Shown piece by piece: positions 46,870 through 57,533 of a DNA stretch of 64,000 nucleotides. Below the pieces are notes generated by a model, which had not been told where the DNA came from, did no database searches, and saw nothing but the letters and a program-made list of their open reading frames with translations. The translations under genes were made by a program, and so were the position numbers. Origin of the DNA: Acholoe squamosa (lineage: Eukaryota > Annelida > Polychaeta > Phyllodocida > Polynoidae); NCBI GenBank assembly GCA_949317995.1, contig OX439050.1:50221777-50285776 (forward strand), in the 5' to 3' direction. The stretch's first letter is position 1; every line of letters begins with the position of its first letter.

Positions 46870-47450
46870 GCTTGGTCCTGGTATGGTCTATAATGATAAG
46901 CCATAGTTTTTGTGCAGGATTTACATTTTCTTTCTTGATATGATCAGAGGCAAGGTACTTTTAGCTTGAATACACCATATTGTCTTCATATAAATGGTAT
47001 ATCGAGTTTCAAGCAACCAGGTAAAACTATAGACCCCTAAAGAAAAGAGAAAAGGGTTGGAATACTGATACTAGCCTTGAGACTAAATATAAGCTAAAAT
47101 CACCTGCCGCTAGTAATCGTTTCTCTCCAAAGAAGTACATATAGCTAGTCCAGCATCCCCATGGGAACATGAGGGTCTTGGCAAAGGTTTGAGGTAATGA
47201 ATGGTACGATTATGACGATTTTTGGCAGCATTATTATTACGTTGGTGGTCTCCTCTATAGCCCTCTGGCAAGGAAAGATCGACCCTTTTAGGGCGGCAAC
47301 ATGTGTAAAGGTTCATATATATTTTTCCTGGTGATGCACCAAAAAAGCGCAGGTGAGTAACTCACCTGCTCAGAAGTGTATCAATATCAGAGAATTTGTT
47401 TGATGCATGTGATGCAGCTGATTTCGCAACAGGCTGAGAAGTAAATACAT
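46870..47450. other. Unassigned DNA
   Basis: Nothing recognised. Confidence 0.4.
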
Positions 47451-47452
47451 GA

Positions 47453-47876
47453 ACCGTAAATTCTCTCGTATTAGCCACACCCTCATATAAGCCACACACC
47501 CGCCTTTTGGAGAAGCTATAAGCCTCAGTCAAGGCTTAAAAATTGGCATTTTAGTACTGTTTTATAGTGTAAAATCCCCTGTATAAGCAGCACCCTCACT
47601 TTGGGCTGTTCCTTTAAGCAGCGGGCCTCCCTAGCCCACTTAAAAGGGTCTATTTCTCCTCTTTCCTATCCCCTCAGGATGTGTGTGGTGCACATATACG
47701 CGGGCACTGACACATTCCTCTGTGAAATTGTGTAATGTAGTTCTCACCATGAATATGACCTTAGCTGTCGAAATGGCGTTAAACCTCTATTACTCACTCA
47801 CTCACTCACTCCTTTAAGCAGCATTTTTATTTGGGTTCTGGTACAAGCCGCGGCTTATACGAGAGAAATTACAGTA
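47453..47876. mobile_element. Family H-like TIR element, interrupted by a SINE
   Basis: Ends CCGTAAATTCTCTCGTATTA and CGAGAGAAATTACAG; TATAAGC/TTATACGAG motifs inside. Split by SINE copy 3 at 47622-47810; without the insertion it would be about 224 bp, the size of the 43284 element. Confidence 0.75.
47622..47810 (+). mobile_element. SINE family E, copy 3, with 11-bp target duplication
   Basis: CGGGCCTCCCTAGCCCACTT head and (ACTC)n tail. CCTTTAAGCAG at 47611-47621 and 47811-47821. Inserted in a TIR element. Confidence 0.88.
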
Positions 47877-48257
47877 GCAGTTATGCGGTAACCCAATCAA
47901 TGGGTGGATGAGGTTGGGTGGGGAAGGCGCGACATCATACATACATATGATGTTTTCAGAGTAGAAAGTACGAGCACACTCACACAACTTATTCCATGTA
48001 CTAAAAAAGGCAGTACAAAGATTGAGCACTTCCAAAGTCCTCTTGGTCTGGACACAATACTTGTATCGGGGAGCATCATTCATGACACTAATCGTGAGGA
48101 ATGATGGTTTTACGACAGATCACCACACTTCCATTTAGATACACTTCAACCATGTTTAAGCAGGTTCCAACCATTTGGCGTATGTGCGAAGGAAAATAAA
48201 TGTATTCCTTAACCATATCTAGTACTTAGGAGTATAATTAGTCACCAAAAATGATAC

Positions 48258-48447
48258 TACAGTCATGTCTCACTTACCGGCCACCTCTGTTTCAGATATA
48301 AATTGACTGGTTCCTGAATCGACTGGTTCTTTGAATCAGAATTACAATAGAATATAATGGTTATAATTCAATCTGTTCAGGGTGATTAGTGGCTGGTTAG
48401 TGAATCAGCCGACTTTTTGAAGACCGATATATTGAGACATGACTGTA
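48258..48447. mobile_element. pogo/Tigger-like TIR element, 190 bp
   Basis: TACAGTCATGTCTCA and TGAGACATGACTGTA are perfect 15-bp inverted ends with terminal TA. The interior repeats CGACTGGTTC-type phrases. Confidence 0.7.
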
Positions 48448-49379
48448 TTTTAGTTCTTTCTAGTCTAAAAGTTGGCTGAAATTAGGAGGTGTACGCTTAT
48501 TAAGAGCATGTACGCTTATTAGTTTGATGATGGTATACTCTTTGGAAGTTTTAGCGAGGCAAGGGCCAAAGAACTACTCCATATGAGAAATATCACGATA
48601 TGATAAGAATAGATTAAGTAGAGGGTATGCAACCATGAACCCAGGTATAAGACCGAACAAATACATGGTTTGCAAGATATTTTTTTTTCACAAGATTACA
48701 CTTTTCCATTGCATGCTAACCGCAGTGCCGCTAGTCACAGGGGCAGCAGAAACTATGTGGAAAATGGTTTGTGTGAAGTTTGGTTAATTGGCTCCGGTGC
48801 CACTGGTAATACCTGAAACACCAAGTACACTGTATTGTTTTTGCTGTAATCAGGAAGGATAGCTGAGCTATCAGCAACACGTGTCATGATCATGGATAAC
48901 AGTCGTCATGGCTCTCATCTTCCTGATAAGGTGATAGGAAGCCTCCTAGGCCAGATAAGCTGCTACTGATAATCACTTAGCCTTAGTGCCCTTATATCAA
49001 TGTTGGGCCCAATGTTGTGGATATGGTTTCAAGGGAGTGATGTGTAAATATTACATTTGCAAATATCAAACCTCCCTTTATTCTAAATTAAAAATAATTT
49101 AGCTTTTTTTCATAGCACAGTGCAATTTTCTATGACAACCAATTGCGACAATGCCCTTAAATGGATAGAGCCACAGATACATTATATCGCTTTATCGTGT
49201 TTTCACTCTCAAATAGCAATAACACAGCAAGGGACCACCCCTGTGTCCCCCAGGCTTCACATTACCTTGACCGTACATGCCGCACCCGCACATCCAGATT
49301 TTACAATCCCATGAGCCACATAGGGGGAGGTTGAAAATCGCTAATTCATCATGGCAGAAATAAGAAAAATGCTGAATAC
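48448..49379. other. Unassigned DNA
   Basis: No gene seen. Confidence 0.4.
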
Positions 49380-49700
49380 TACCGTAAATTCTCTCGTATA
49401 AGCCACAACCAGTACCAGAATGAAAATGAGGCTTATATAGGATCAGCCAAAAGAAGGGGTGCGGCTTATTCCGACCTAGCGAGATTTATTATTGACCAAT
49501 CATAAAATTCCGACTTTTAGGGTGCATTACATTACACCTGGTACCCATCATGCTGGCTCTTATCAGGCCTTATCTCGCAAGGTACCAGATTAAGCAGGGG
49601 TCGCCCCTCTAACTTAGGATCCTGCTACCCGGGAATAGGAGGGTATTTGGTAGTAAACCACACCCTGAGTTCAAGCTTATTCTATAAGCTGAATCTCGGG
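49380..49700. mobile_element. TATAAGCC-motif element with shared core, copy 2
   Basis: The left end CCGTAAATTCTCTCGTATAA follows TA. The core 49490-49605 matches 1855-1985 (TGGTACCCATCATGCTGG). The right end is worn near 49690 (TATAAGCTGAATCTCGG). Confidence 0.5.
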
Positions 49701-50307
49701 TCATATTGGTGTAAAGCTGTCGCTTGTATGCAGTTTTAAAGTCATTGCGCAGATCAGTATCCTGGATATGAAAGGTTATCACCTGAACCGAGACACCTGT
49801 CGTTATTAGCTGATAAATACAATGGACCAGCATATTACTAAGATCCATCCCGGTTCATTCAGCCTAGGCCACAGTCCAAATTAACTTCAAAGGTTAATGG
49901 TGAGACCCCGGGTCACCGTGCAGTAGTACACATACAATCTATCCTTTAACAATGAATGAGGACAAACGCTAGAAATATGCAACCATTAAAGACTTGACGC
50001 AGGAAGTGTTGTATCAGCCATATACAAAGATGTCAGGCCAACAGAGGTCAATCTATTTTCAGAGGCCTCTCAAATTCAGTGCAGTTTCATGTTTTCTGTA
50101 TATAATATAATTCCCAATTGATTGAAGAATTTCTCTTTTTAAAGAAAGTTACCATTACAGAACACTGCAATATTGTAACCGTGCCTTGAGGTAATGCTCC
50201 CTGTAAAAGTGTGTCAAGTAGATCTCTCCAGCTCAGCATAGAGTACGCAGGAGTACAAGTACATTTGTATGTACATGTATGTTGATAAGAGTGGTTAACT
50301 TGTGGCA
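49701..50307. other. Unassigned DNA
   Basis: Nothing recognised. Confidence 0.4.
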
Positions 50308-50544
50308 TACCGTAATCTCCTGCGTAGAAGACGTGTTGCGTGTATAAGACGCACCCCAAACTCAGCAAAGGCATTTTCGCGTATAAGACGCACATTTTAA
50401 TGCTGAAATTTGTAAGATTAGTTCATTTCTACAGTCAAATTATCCCTCGTATAAGAGGCACACCCAACTTAAGAGTAAGCTATAAGACCCAGCAGCATTT
50501 TGTTTGGCGTATAAGACGCGTCTTATACGCGGGAGATTACGGTA
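50308..50544 (-). mobile_element. Family A TIR element, complete, 237 bp
   Basis: Reverse copy, TA-bounded; CCGTAATCTCCTGCGTAGAA at the left, ACGCGGGAGATTACGG at the right. Confidence 0.9.
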
Positions 50545-51083
50545 ATTAGTATAGCATTTTTAACCGTTTACTGCGTTATATCTGTCGTCATATTGCATAA
50601 ATGCAGTCCCGAGGCGTTTTACGTAGGTTGGTGGTGATGGGCGGGGGGCATCTATATACATGTACTAGGCATATGCAGGGCACTCTCTCATTATTTAAAG
50701 CAGACACTTTTTATATCAGTTTTTATCCATATTCTTGAAGCACAGTAAGGAATACAGCACCTCCCCATGCAATCAATGTTTTTAAAAGAATTGTGATCTT
50801 CGCTTTTCCTGTACAATATTTTAACTATTGGGAGTCAATAATATGTCGTTAATAGTAATGCACTGTCCTTTCCTCCCTGTGATCCACAAAATAGAGTGCT
50901 AATGTGTTACTCGCTGGCGTAGCATTAGTACAGAATCACAAGAAGTGAACATGAAGAGTAGACTTTTCATGCTACCCTTGTACATGTATTAGGTAAACAA
51001 TAGAACAAACACTTAATTGAGTAACCTCATCGCCATAGTCCCATCACACACTACCCCAACCACCACATCACCACCACCACTAC
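50545..51083. other. Unassigned DNA ending in a CCA-rich tract
   Basis: CACCACCACCAC simple sequence at about 51060-51083 next to a family A copy. Confidence 0.45.
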
Positions 51084-51320
51084 TACCGTAATCTCCCGCG
51101 TATAAGACGCATCCTCTACGCCAAACAAATGCCTGGTGCGTCTTATAGGATTTTTTCAAGTTGGGTGTGCGTCTTATACGAGGGGTAATTTTACTATAGA
51201 AATGTACTAATCTTACGAATTTTACCCTTAAAATGTGCGTCTTCTATGCGAAAATGCCTCTGCTGAGTTTGGGGTGCGTCCTATATGCGCAGCGCGTCTT
51301 CTACGGGGGAGAATACGGTA
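51084..51320 (+). mobile_element. Family A TIR element, complete, 237 bp
   Basis: Forward copy, TA-bounded, slightly worn at the right end (GGGGGAGAATACGG). Confidence 0.9.
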
Positions 51321-51445
51321 CCACAACCAGCATCAGCACCACTCGGGGGACTGTACCTCCAGGGATATAAAGCAGCATAATGTATCTGGGTTGTATAGAA
51401 GACAATACACTGGCCTCCAGCCCCTGCTCCTAGGGTTACCGTAAG

Positions 51446-51640
51446 TACCATAAAACCCCACGTATAAGCTTATAGACCATGTCAGGCCCCTGATGCATCT
51501 CCAGAAACTCATGTTGTGGCTTATATGCAGGGTTTCACTTGTGTAGACTAAATAAGGAATGGGGGCCATTTCAGCCCTCTGGTGCGGCTTAAAGCAAAGC
51601 CCTGAACTCTGGATGCAGTTTATATGCGGGGTTTTATGAC
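51446..51640. mobile_element. TIR element with TAAAACCCCACGTATAAG ends
   Basis: The left CATAAAACCCCACGTATAAG mirrors the right TATATGCGGGGTTTTATG. The interior has TGTGGCTTATATGCAGGG and GGTGCGGCTTAAAGC, a further family built on the same motif. Confidence 0.65.
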
Positions 51641-51649
51641 ATTGTAAAA

Positions 51650-52100
51650 CCTGTTCATAACCTCAACTGGATTACGAGTTCGAGGATGTAGAGCAAGCTC
51701 TAGCCTTTGTCTCTGCATCCAAATGTGATTGGAGCATGACATTAAAATCTAAAAAGAGGGCTGGCGCATCTTTCCCTGTTTGTGCAGCTTCCGCTGCCAT
51801 GGTAGGCTGACCAGCTGCCTGCGTCTCCCGAGTATATGCTCTGTGAGACGACCAAGGTTTCCAGGTTACTGCCATGGCCAAGCCCGGCACTGTGCACGCA
51901 AAGCAGCAGAAATGGCCGCGGAGGCAGTAGCGCCGTTTGGCCTGGCTGACGACGGGATTTGACACTGCGCAGCTGGATACCCAGGAGCGCAGTGCAAAAC
52001 GTGTCCGCTGACGATGGGATTCGATCCCGCGCAACTGGAACATTTTGCAGCCCGGGGTAGAGCCACGAAACGTCACTCTCTATCACTCGTTGAGATTAAC
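51650..52100 (-). mobile_element. Possible tRNA-related SINE with duplicated head
   Basis: On the reverse strand GTGGCTCTACCCCGGG (A-box-like) precedes GGGATCGAATCCC (B-box-like). A 63-bp step repeats the CGTCAGC...AGCTGCGCAG-type block (51948-51985 and 52011-52045). GC-rich against its flanks. No target duplication found. Confidence 0.35.
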
Positions 52101-52775
52101 TTCCTTTGTTGAAGACTATAAGCCAACCCCAGTCTTAGTCAGACTGTGCTTATAAGCAAAGTCTGCTATAAGCTGACCCACCTGACAAGCACACCTGATT
52201 ATAAGCTGACCCTCTTTAAAAGTCAGGGTTGGAGTGAAGGGATTGGTGAGCATCACAAATGGCTAGGGTATTAATAGACCTCAGGTGTGTTTAAGCTATG
52301 TCTCTAAAAGCAGAGGACCCATGATGGACTTGAGGTCAGCTAAATCTCCACATGAGTTATAAATGCCAATCTCAAACACCAGAGAACCCTATGTGGGATG
52401 TAGATTGAAGTTTAGACGACACTAGCTGATGCTAATGAGGTTAGAGGTCCACAGGGGAAGCAGCCTCGGCCAGCGTCTATTGATACCAGTTCAATAACCT
52501 GGGATCAGCTCTATATTCCACTGGATGTGTATTCAAGTTTATTACTTAATTACCCTTTTTGATTTTAGATAAGAATCTGTTTGAATTGGGATGTGTATTC
52601 ACTCTCCAAGCTGAGGTTTTGTCAGTGCCAGAGTGAAGCACCTGCTGGGAGAATTTCCTCGCCGCCTGGGTGCATCGATGAAGATTCAGAGTAAGGTCTG
52701 AAGCCAGCCCGTACTGTGACGGGCGAGCCTGCAGGGGAAGCAGACTGATATCATTGGGGTTAACCAGGTCCTATG
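52101..52775. other. Unassigned DNA with TATAAGCTGACC phrases
   Basis: ATAAGCCAACCC, ATAAGCTGACCC and ATTATAAGCTGACCC recur at 52120-52215, probably a worn TATAAG-motif element. Confidence 0.35.
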
Positions 52776-52777
52776 GT

Positions 52778-52986
52778 ATAGGAGTCTAGACCCATACCCA
52801 CTGGGTCCACCATTTTGAATTTTGCTGTTTCTTCTAAAAGTGGCAAAACACACTGATAAGACATGTTATGATGGGTACCTTTTGCACTGGATGAAACCAT
52901 TACCAGGAACAAGCTGGTTCCATCTTATCAGCTCTTATCCGTGCATGTCGCTAGAAACCAGCTCCAGTCCCGCTTAGACCCAATAG
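52778..52986 (+). repeat. Dispersed repeat D, copy 2
   Basis: GGTCCACCATTTTGAATTTT, GTGGCAAAACACACTGATAA and AACCAGCTCCAGTCCCGCTT match 3704-3912 in order. Confidence 0.65.
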
Positions 52987-53515
52987 ACTTTAGGAGTAGA
53001 CTCTAGCTTAAACAGGTATGTGCATTCCATTCACACAGATACAGCTATTTGCAGCTCTTTTTTGTGAATTAAAAACAAATACTTCTTATTTTAGAGAGGA
53101 TATGATATGAGATACCACTTATTATGCTTTTTCAGGAACCCATGCCTTTGCATTGAAATTTCGTGTTTAATTCCTGCACATGTCCCTATTGAAACCATAA
53201 CATATAATACCAAAATGATTTGCATCGTGAGAGGAAGAGGTGTCCATCCTAGCCATTGTCAAAAACTTGTGGAGTTTCGAGTCATGTTTGTATTATTACT
53301 AGGAAAATATGCAGATTTGCCAATGTGGTGATCCACCTCTATTCAATACTACTAATCCACAGTTCTATAGGGTTATGGGGTATAACCAGTGCCTCAAGTG
53401 GTCAACCCAAGGTTGTAACTCGTGTTCCATTTCATGATTTGGTGATTTTAATTCATATAGATATTGCCATGATTTGGACATTTTGCTGAACAACGGTTTC
53501 TCATTTCCAGGCGAC

Positions 53516-53596
53516 ATGGATCATACGGACAGTCGCAAACTGGCCGAGATGGAGGCAGATAAAACCTACATCAACGCAGGAGAGGAGGACCAAATG
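53516..53596 (+). CDS. ATP13A3: ATP13A3-like coding exon with start codon
   Basis: The acceptor TCATTTCCAG ends at 53510; the exon runs 53511-53596 and the donor ATG|GTAAGT follows. The ATG at 53516 lies five bases into the exon and opens 27 codons, MDHTDSRKLAEMEADKTYIN followed by AGEEDQM, leaving phase 0. The second half resembles the human ATP13A3 start (NQGQEDEM, from memory). An in-frame Met at residue 12 would align with the human start, so initiation could be at either. Confidence 0.8.
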
Positions 53597-56500
53597 GTAA
53601 GTGATTTAACTCTAAGTATTGAGGATTACTGGGGATATTTGTTTTTAGAACACTATTTTAGAATCATGGTGAAATATATCTGCCATGGACCAGGGATGTA
53701 ATTTTTCAGAATTTTGTCTGATTTCAGAATTTTCTAAACTCATCATGACTATAGATTTTCCTATATGTCCCTTCCTTGATCATAGTTTCTTTCAGTGCTT
53801 AACAAAAAATTCAGAACTTCTTTGTGTCTTCTCTGTGTTTTTCGTACCGCCCTGACGTACATCCCTGATCATAGTGATGGACCTAGCAACAGTACTGACT
53901 AGTACAATGGGGGAGGGGCTGTTGGATTTTTATTAAGCAAAATGGAATACCTTATAGAAACCGAATTTATGATTAGACAGGTTAGGATGGGACTCTACAT
54001 CAATATCTCTACCACTACTGCCCTAAATTCTCTCGTATAAGCCGTGGAATCCAAAACAAAATTAGGCTTATAGGATTGGCCAAAAGTCTGGGTGTGGCTT
54101 ATACGAGGGTATTAAAGTACTATGGAACTGTATTAAACAACAAAATGTCAGGCCTCATATGCAGCTTATACCAGGGTATAAAAGTCAGGGAAAGTCAGGG
54201 TGCGTCTTATACGAGGGTGTTTACTGCTATAGCGAGCAGTACACACCCTGAGCTGTTTGTGTTGTAAATCACACGTTCACTGGTTTTCTGTCTAACAAGT
54301 GCGTTAGCACTTAATTATAGAAATATTCCAAATGTAGCAGATAGATTTCCTTCCTTATCTGTGGATATATTCCTTATCCTCTTACATATCAGATTATTAG
54401 ACTATAAGGGCCACAGAATGTTTTGATGGCCTGTGGTCATGTTGCATAAACTTGCAAACTCAATTTTAATGTTAATCGTATATGCTGAAATAGGGAAACA
54501 AATACTACGGTATTGATATTGTCCAGTGAGAACATAGCTGCTCTCACGTGACTACCCTCTCATATAACAGCTCCACAAGGGAAGATGAAGACCTCTCTCA
54601 GATTAACCTTGAAATTTCACTCTATACATTTCATTCTGTATAAATATAACTAGCGTACAATTCTTATGCAATAAGAAGAATTTCACCTTCAATTCTGTGT
54701 GATGTTGAAGGCACTATGCATGTTATTGTTGATATGGCATCAATCTGTAAAAGGTCCATGGTTCCTCTGTTAGATAAGGTGTGACCTTGTGTAAGGTATC
54801 ACCCTTTAAGGGCCCCTGATGCATTAATGCATCATGCCCATTGGTCGTCATGATGCACCAATGAAGTGCTGGCGAGACTGCTCGCCAGCACTTCATTGGA
54901 GCATCATGCCGACCCTCCGGGAATTTATGTATCAACCCTGTAGGGTCAGCATGATGCACCAATGAAGTGCTGGCGAGACTGCTCACCAGCACTTCATTGG
55001 AGCATCATGCCGACCAATGGGCATGATACACTCCTGCATTAAGCGACCTTTAAAGGGTTAAACCACACAGTGCCATCAATACTATGTCCCTTTATCGACA
55101 TGATGTATTACAACATTATTTAATCTCTATAATTGAAATATTTCTTAATGGCACCATGATCCAATAGCGACGGCGAGTTACGCGCCAGCTGTGCATTGGT
55201 CCATTATACTTTTGAATCTTTGAAAGAATGAGCACCGTAAATTCTCCCGTATAAGCTGCAGCTTTTATGCCAATCAGAGGCTTCCTATGGCTTATGGACT
55301 GTCCCGAAAGTCAGGATTCTGCTTATGAATACGCAGACATTTTACTCAATAGTACTAAAAATAATTCATTTCCAGGCTCCAGCTGTGGCTTAATAACTAT
55401 CCTCCTAAAGTCAAGGTGTGACTTATATGCGGGTGAGCTTTACAGCCACATCCATTTTTTTTTATGATGTTTATCCATTTAGACAATACCATTGAGACAT
55501 AAAGTTGATACTAGTTACTACCTTCACTTTCAATATCATGAGTTCAGGTACCATACCTTACACAAGCATACGCGTGTGTTTAAGTGATGTTCTAAATGAC
55601 TGACTTTGGAAAATGTCACCCTTTTATGAACATCTCTGATCAAATAATTACAGTTGTTTTTTTTTTGTGTAAATGCAAAGGGCGTGTATAGGTCCATCTA
55701 CACTATATTAATTTATTTAGTTCTTAAAAATACAACAGAGGAAAATAAAGTATGCCGAATTCTTTATAACTATTTCAGGAGATAACAGGATACTGTCTGA
55801 GTCGGCCGAGAAACATGCTGACTTGGATTGGTATAATTTGTACACTTGGATTCCTGCGTCTTGTGTTCTACTGGAAACCTGAGTGGATGCTCCACTGTAC
55901 ACACATCAAATGCAGCCTTGGACAGGCAGAGAAGGTCCTCCTACAGGTAGGTACAGCATGGGATGTAAAAGAACCCTTGTCTAGGTGAGTACAGCATGGG
56001 CTATATAAAAGAATCCTTGCCTATTACTGAATAATGTGGCCCTAAGCAGATCTGACCTAACCCGACTTAACAATCAGATAACTTTGGGGCCATCCATAAA
56101 TGACATAAAACCAAGTTTGACCATTTTTTTACCCCCCTCGTCATGTTTTTTTACCAATTTTGGAGGGCTGAAGGTATATGGAAAATTACTCCCATCATGC
56201 CGGGCCTGACCTCCTCTCCAGCATGACGTCAGTTAAGGATGGCCCCTTTGGAGTATGGAACTCTCTCAAGAGTGTTGGAGGGACTCTGAACTATCTGTTG
56301 TTCATAGGTTGTCTACTGTCCCTGCACCTTTTAAAACTTCACAGCTTAGTCATGCTGTATGATTAATTATGCTTGATTTAGGTGAAGAAATGATTAAACT
56401 AGACATGAATGACAGAGTACTATTAATGTGTGAAGATAACGCCATAACATGTTTCTATATAGATTTGTGGTTAGAAGAATCAGGATTATGAAAAGTAAGA

Positions 56501-56634
56501 TTTAATCACATTCCATTATTGTTTGATAACATATTATTCTCTGATTAACTAACAACTCTCTCACTGCACTTTTAGGATGAGTACCAGCAATGGTTTGTGG
56601 AGACTGTCAAACTGACGACGCGTGATGGAACAAG
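53516..56634 (+). CDS. ATP13A3: P5B-type transport ATPase (ATP13A3/4/5-like), N-terminal part in three exons
   Basis: Three exons with consensus splice sites (53516-53596, 55779-55946, 56576-56634) read on in one frame and give about 102 residues. They match the N-terminus of ATP13A3-type P5B ATPases, from memory of the human protein: an acidic leader with INAGEEDQM, then EITGYCLSR, a hydrophobic segment (MLTWIGIICTLGFLRLVF), YWKPEWML, and DEYQQWF. In the family this region is the cytosolic N-terminus plus the first membrane-embedded helices before the actuator, P and N domains. Family members move polyamines out of late endosomes/lysosomes using ATP. The actuator domain, the DKTGT phosphorylation loop and the ten-helix core are absent, so the gene must continue past 64000. 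I found no further convincing exon in 56635-64000. The introns hold several TIR elements. Paralogue assignment within ATP13A is tentative. Confidence 0.85.
53691..53867. mobile_element. hAT-like TIR element CAGGGATGTA, in ATPase intron
   Basis: Ends CAGGGATGTA and TACATCCCTG; the interior TTTCAGAATTTTGTCTGATT is shared with 61697-61870. Lies 95 bp after the first coding exon. No intact duplication. Confidence 0.7.
54016..54230. mobile_element. Family H-like TIR element, worn, in ATPase intron
   Basis: CCCTAAATTCTCTCGTATAA at the left, TTATACGAGGGTGTTTACTG at the right; three internal TTATAC motifs. Confidence 0.6.
54802..55057. mobile_element. Family F element: nested palindrome with two hairpins
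   Basis: Outer ends CCCTTTAAGGG and CCTTTAAAGGG, then GCATCATGCCCATTGGTCG mirrored by CGACCAATGGGCATGAT. Inside lie two tandem hairpins: arms 54849-54876/54881-54908 and 54950-54977/54982-55009, 28 bp each with one or two mismatches and the loop ACTG. No coding. Confidence 0.8.
55234..55445. mobile_element. Family H-like TIR element, in ATPase intron
   Basis: ACCGTAAATTCTCCCGTATA at the left, TTATATGCGGGTGAGCTTTA at the right; worn right end. Confidence 0.6.
55779..55946 (+). CDS. ATP13A3: ATP13A3-like coding exon with first membrane segment
   Basis: The acceptor TATTTCAG ends at 55778. The exon is 168 nt, 56 codons, phase 0 on both sides, followed by the donor CAG|GTAGGT. It encodes EITGYCLSRPRNMLTWIG, a hydrophobic stretch ending in LVFYW, then KPEWMLHCTHIKC and the tail GQAEKVLLQ. 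This is the most conserved block in the window and the firmest basis for the family call. A near repeat of the donor region lies directly downstream and supplies a second possible donor at 55985. Confidence 0.88.
55947..56027 (+). repeat. Tandem duplication of the splice donor region
   Basis: GGTAGGTACAGCATGGGATG and GGTGAGTACAGCATGGGCTA, each followed by TAAAAGAA(C/T)CCTTG, about 38 bp apart. The first is the donor used for the ATPase exon; the second, GTGAGT at 55985, is also a consensus donor and would add 38 nt, shifting frame. Confidence 0.75.
56086..56246 (-). mobile_element. TIR element GGGGCCATCCATAAATGAC, copy 2, in ATPase intron
   Basis: Ends GGGGCCATCCATAAATGAC and AAGGATGGCCCC. 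In reverse it matches 20212-20379 through ATTTTCCATATACCTTCAGC. Confidence 0.75.
56576..56634 (+). CDS. ATP13A3: ATP13A3-like third coding exon
   Basis: The acceptor CACTTTTAG ends at 56575. The 59-nt exon encodes DEYQQWFVETVKLTTRDGT and leaves phase 2 at the donor AAG|GTAAAA. DEYQQWF corresponds to DEFKMWF in human ATP13A3 (from memory). The next exon should begin with the third base of an AG-x codon; it was not found here. Confidence 0.8.
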
Positions 56635-56845
56635 GTAAAACCGCTTATATTTACCTCATGTCACATAATATCTAAGTTACAAAAACTACCAATGCTATAC
56701 ATTTCCATTGATCAGTGACCAGAAGGTGTGATCTGCAGAACCATAGGACACTGCAGCATTTGGTAAAACATATCGTACTGGCTTGTTTAAGCGCCCAGAC
56801 GCTCATACATTTCAATACCCCTCCATACCTTGGGGGGGGGGGGGT

Positions 56846-57050
56846 TATTGGTCACTAGCTGGTCTGGAGCTGGTTCCCACCACACACACTGATAGGGACT
56901 GATAAAATGGGACCAGCATGTCCCTGGAAGTGGGTGTTAACCAGGGACAAGGTACCCATCATGGTATATGGCTTATCAGTGGGTTTTACCTCAACCAGCA
57001 AAATTCAAGATGGAGGCTCCACTAGGCCTCCATACTGAGTCCTATAGGAC
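56846..57050 (-). repeat. Dispersed repeat D, copy 3
   Basis: Reverse of copies 1 and 2: GGTCTGGAGCTGGTTCCC, GGACAAGGTACCCATCATGG and AGCAAAATTCAAGATGGAGG. Confidence 0.65.
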
Positions 57051-57533
57051 AGGTGGCTTTCAGTGTTCTTTTTTTTTTTCAATTTTGATACAACTTTACC
57101 CCCGGCGCTAATTCAAGACGGCTCTTATTCAAAGACCCTGCGCTTAAACAGGTCACCACACTACATGAATGCATACCCCCCACTGCATGCACTGGTCCCA
57201 CCACTCTGAAATATAATGCACGTCAAATTTCATATGATGCATTTCACTTACCAGCACCATATTCAACGTAATTAGCGCACAAAGCACTTGAAAATGTATG
57301 TTTAATAGTTTAGAGTTGAATTAAACATCTTTGGGTCATTTCTACTCGGAAGATATGAGCAGAAAGAGGGGTATGTGCGCTTATAACATTGAATATGGTA
57401 TTTTCATTTTGTGTCTGTCATTTAAGCGAATGAGTACCCGGTAGTGAATGATTTACATTTATAGCCAAGTCCATTTGTTTCAGAGTTGATGCAGGACAAG
57501 GGAGGTGTGTTTGTTTGTTTCAATTATTCCACT
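57051..57533. other. Unassigned DNA downstream of the third ATPase exon
   Basis: No further exon was recognised. GGCGCTAATTCAAGACGGC phrases may be a worn element. Confidence 0.35.

Noticed and set aside
51672-52076. 134-codon reverse-strand frame
   Set aside because: Covers the GC-rich SINE-like block with tRNA box-like motifs; composition explains the lack of stops.
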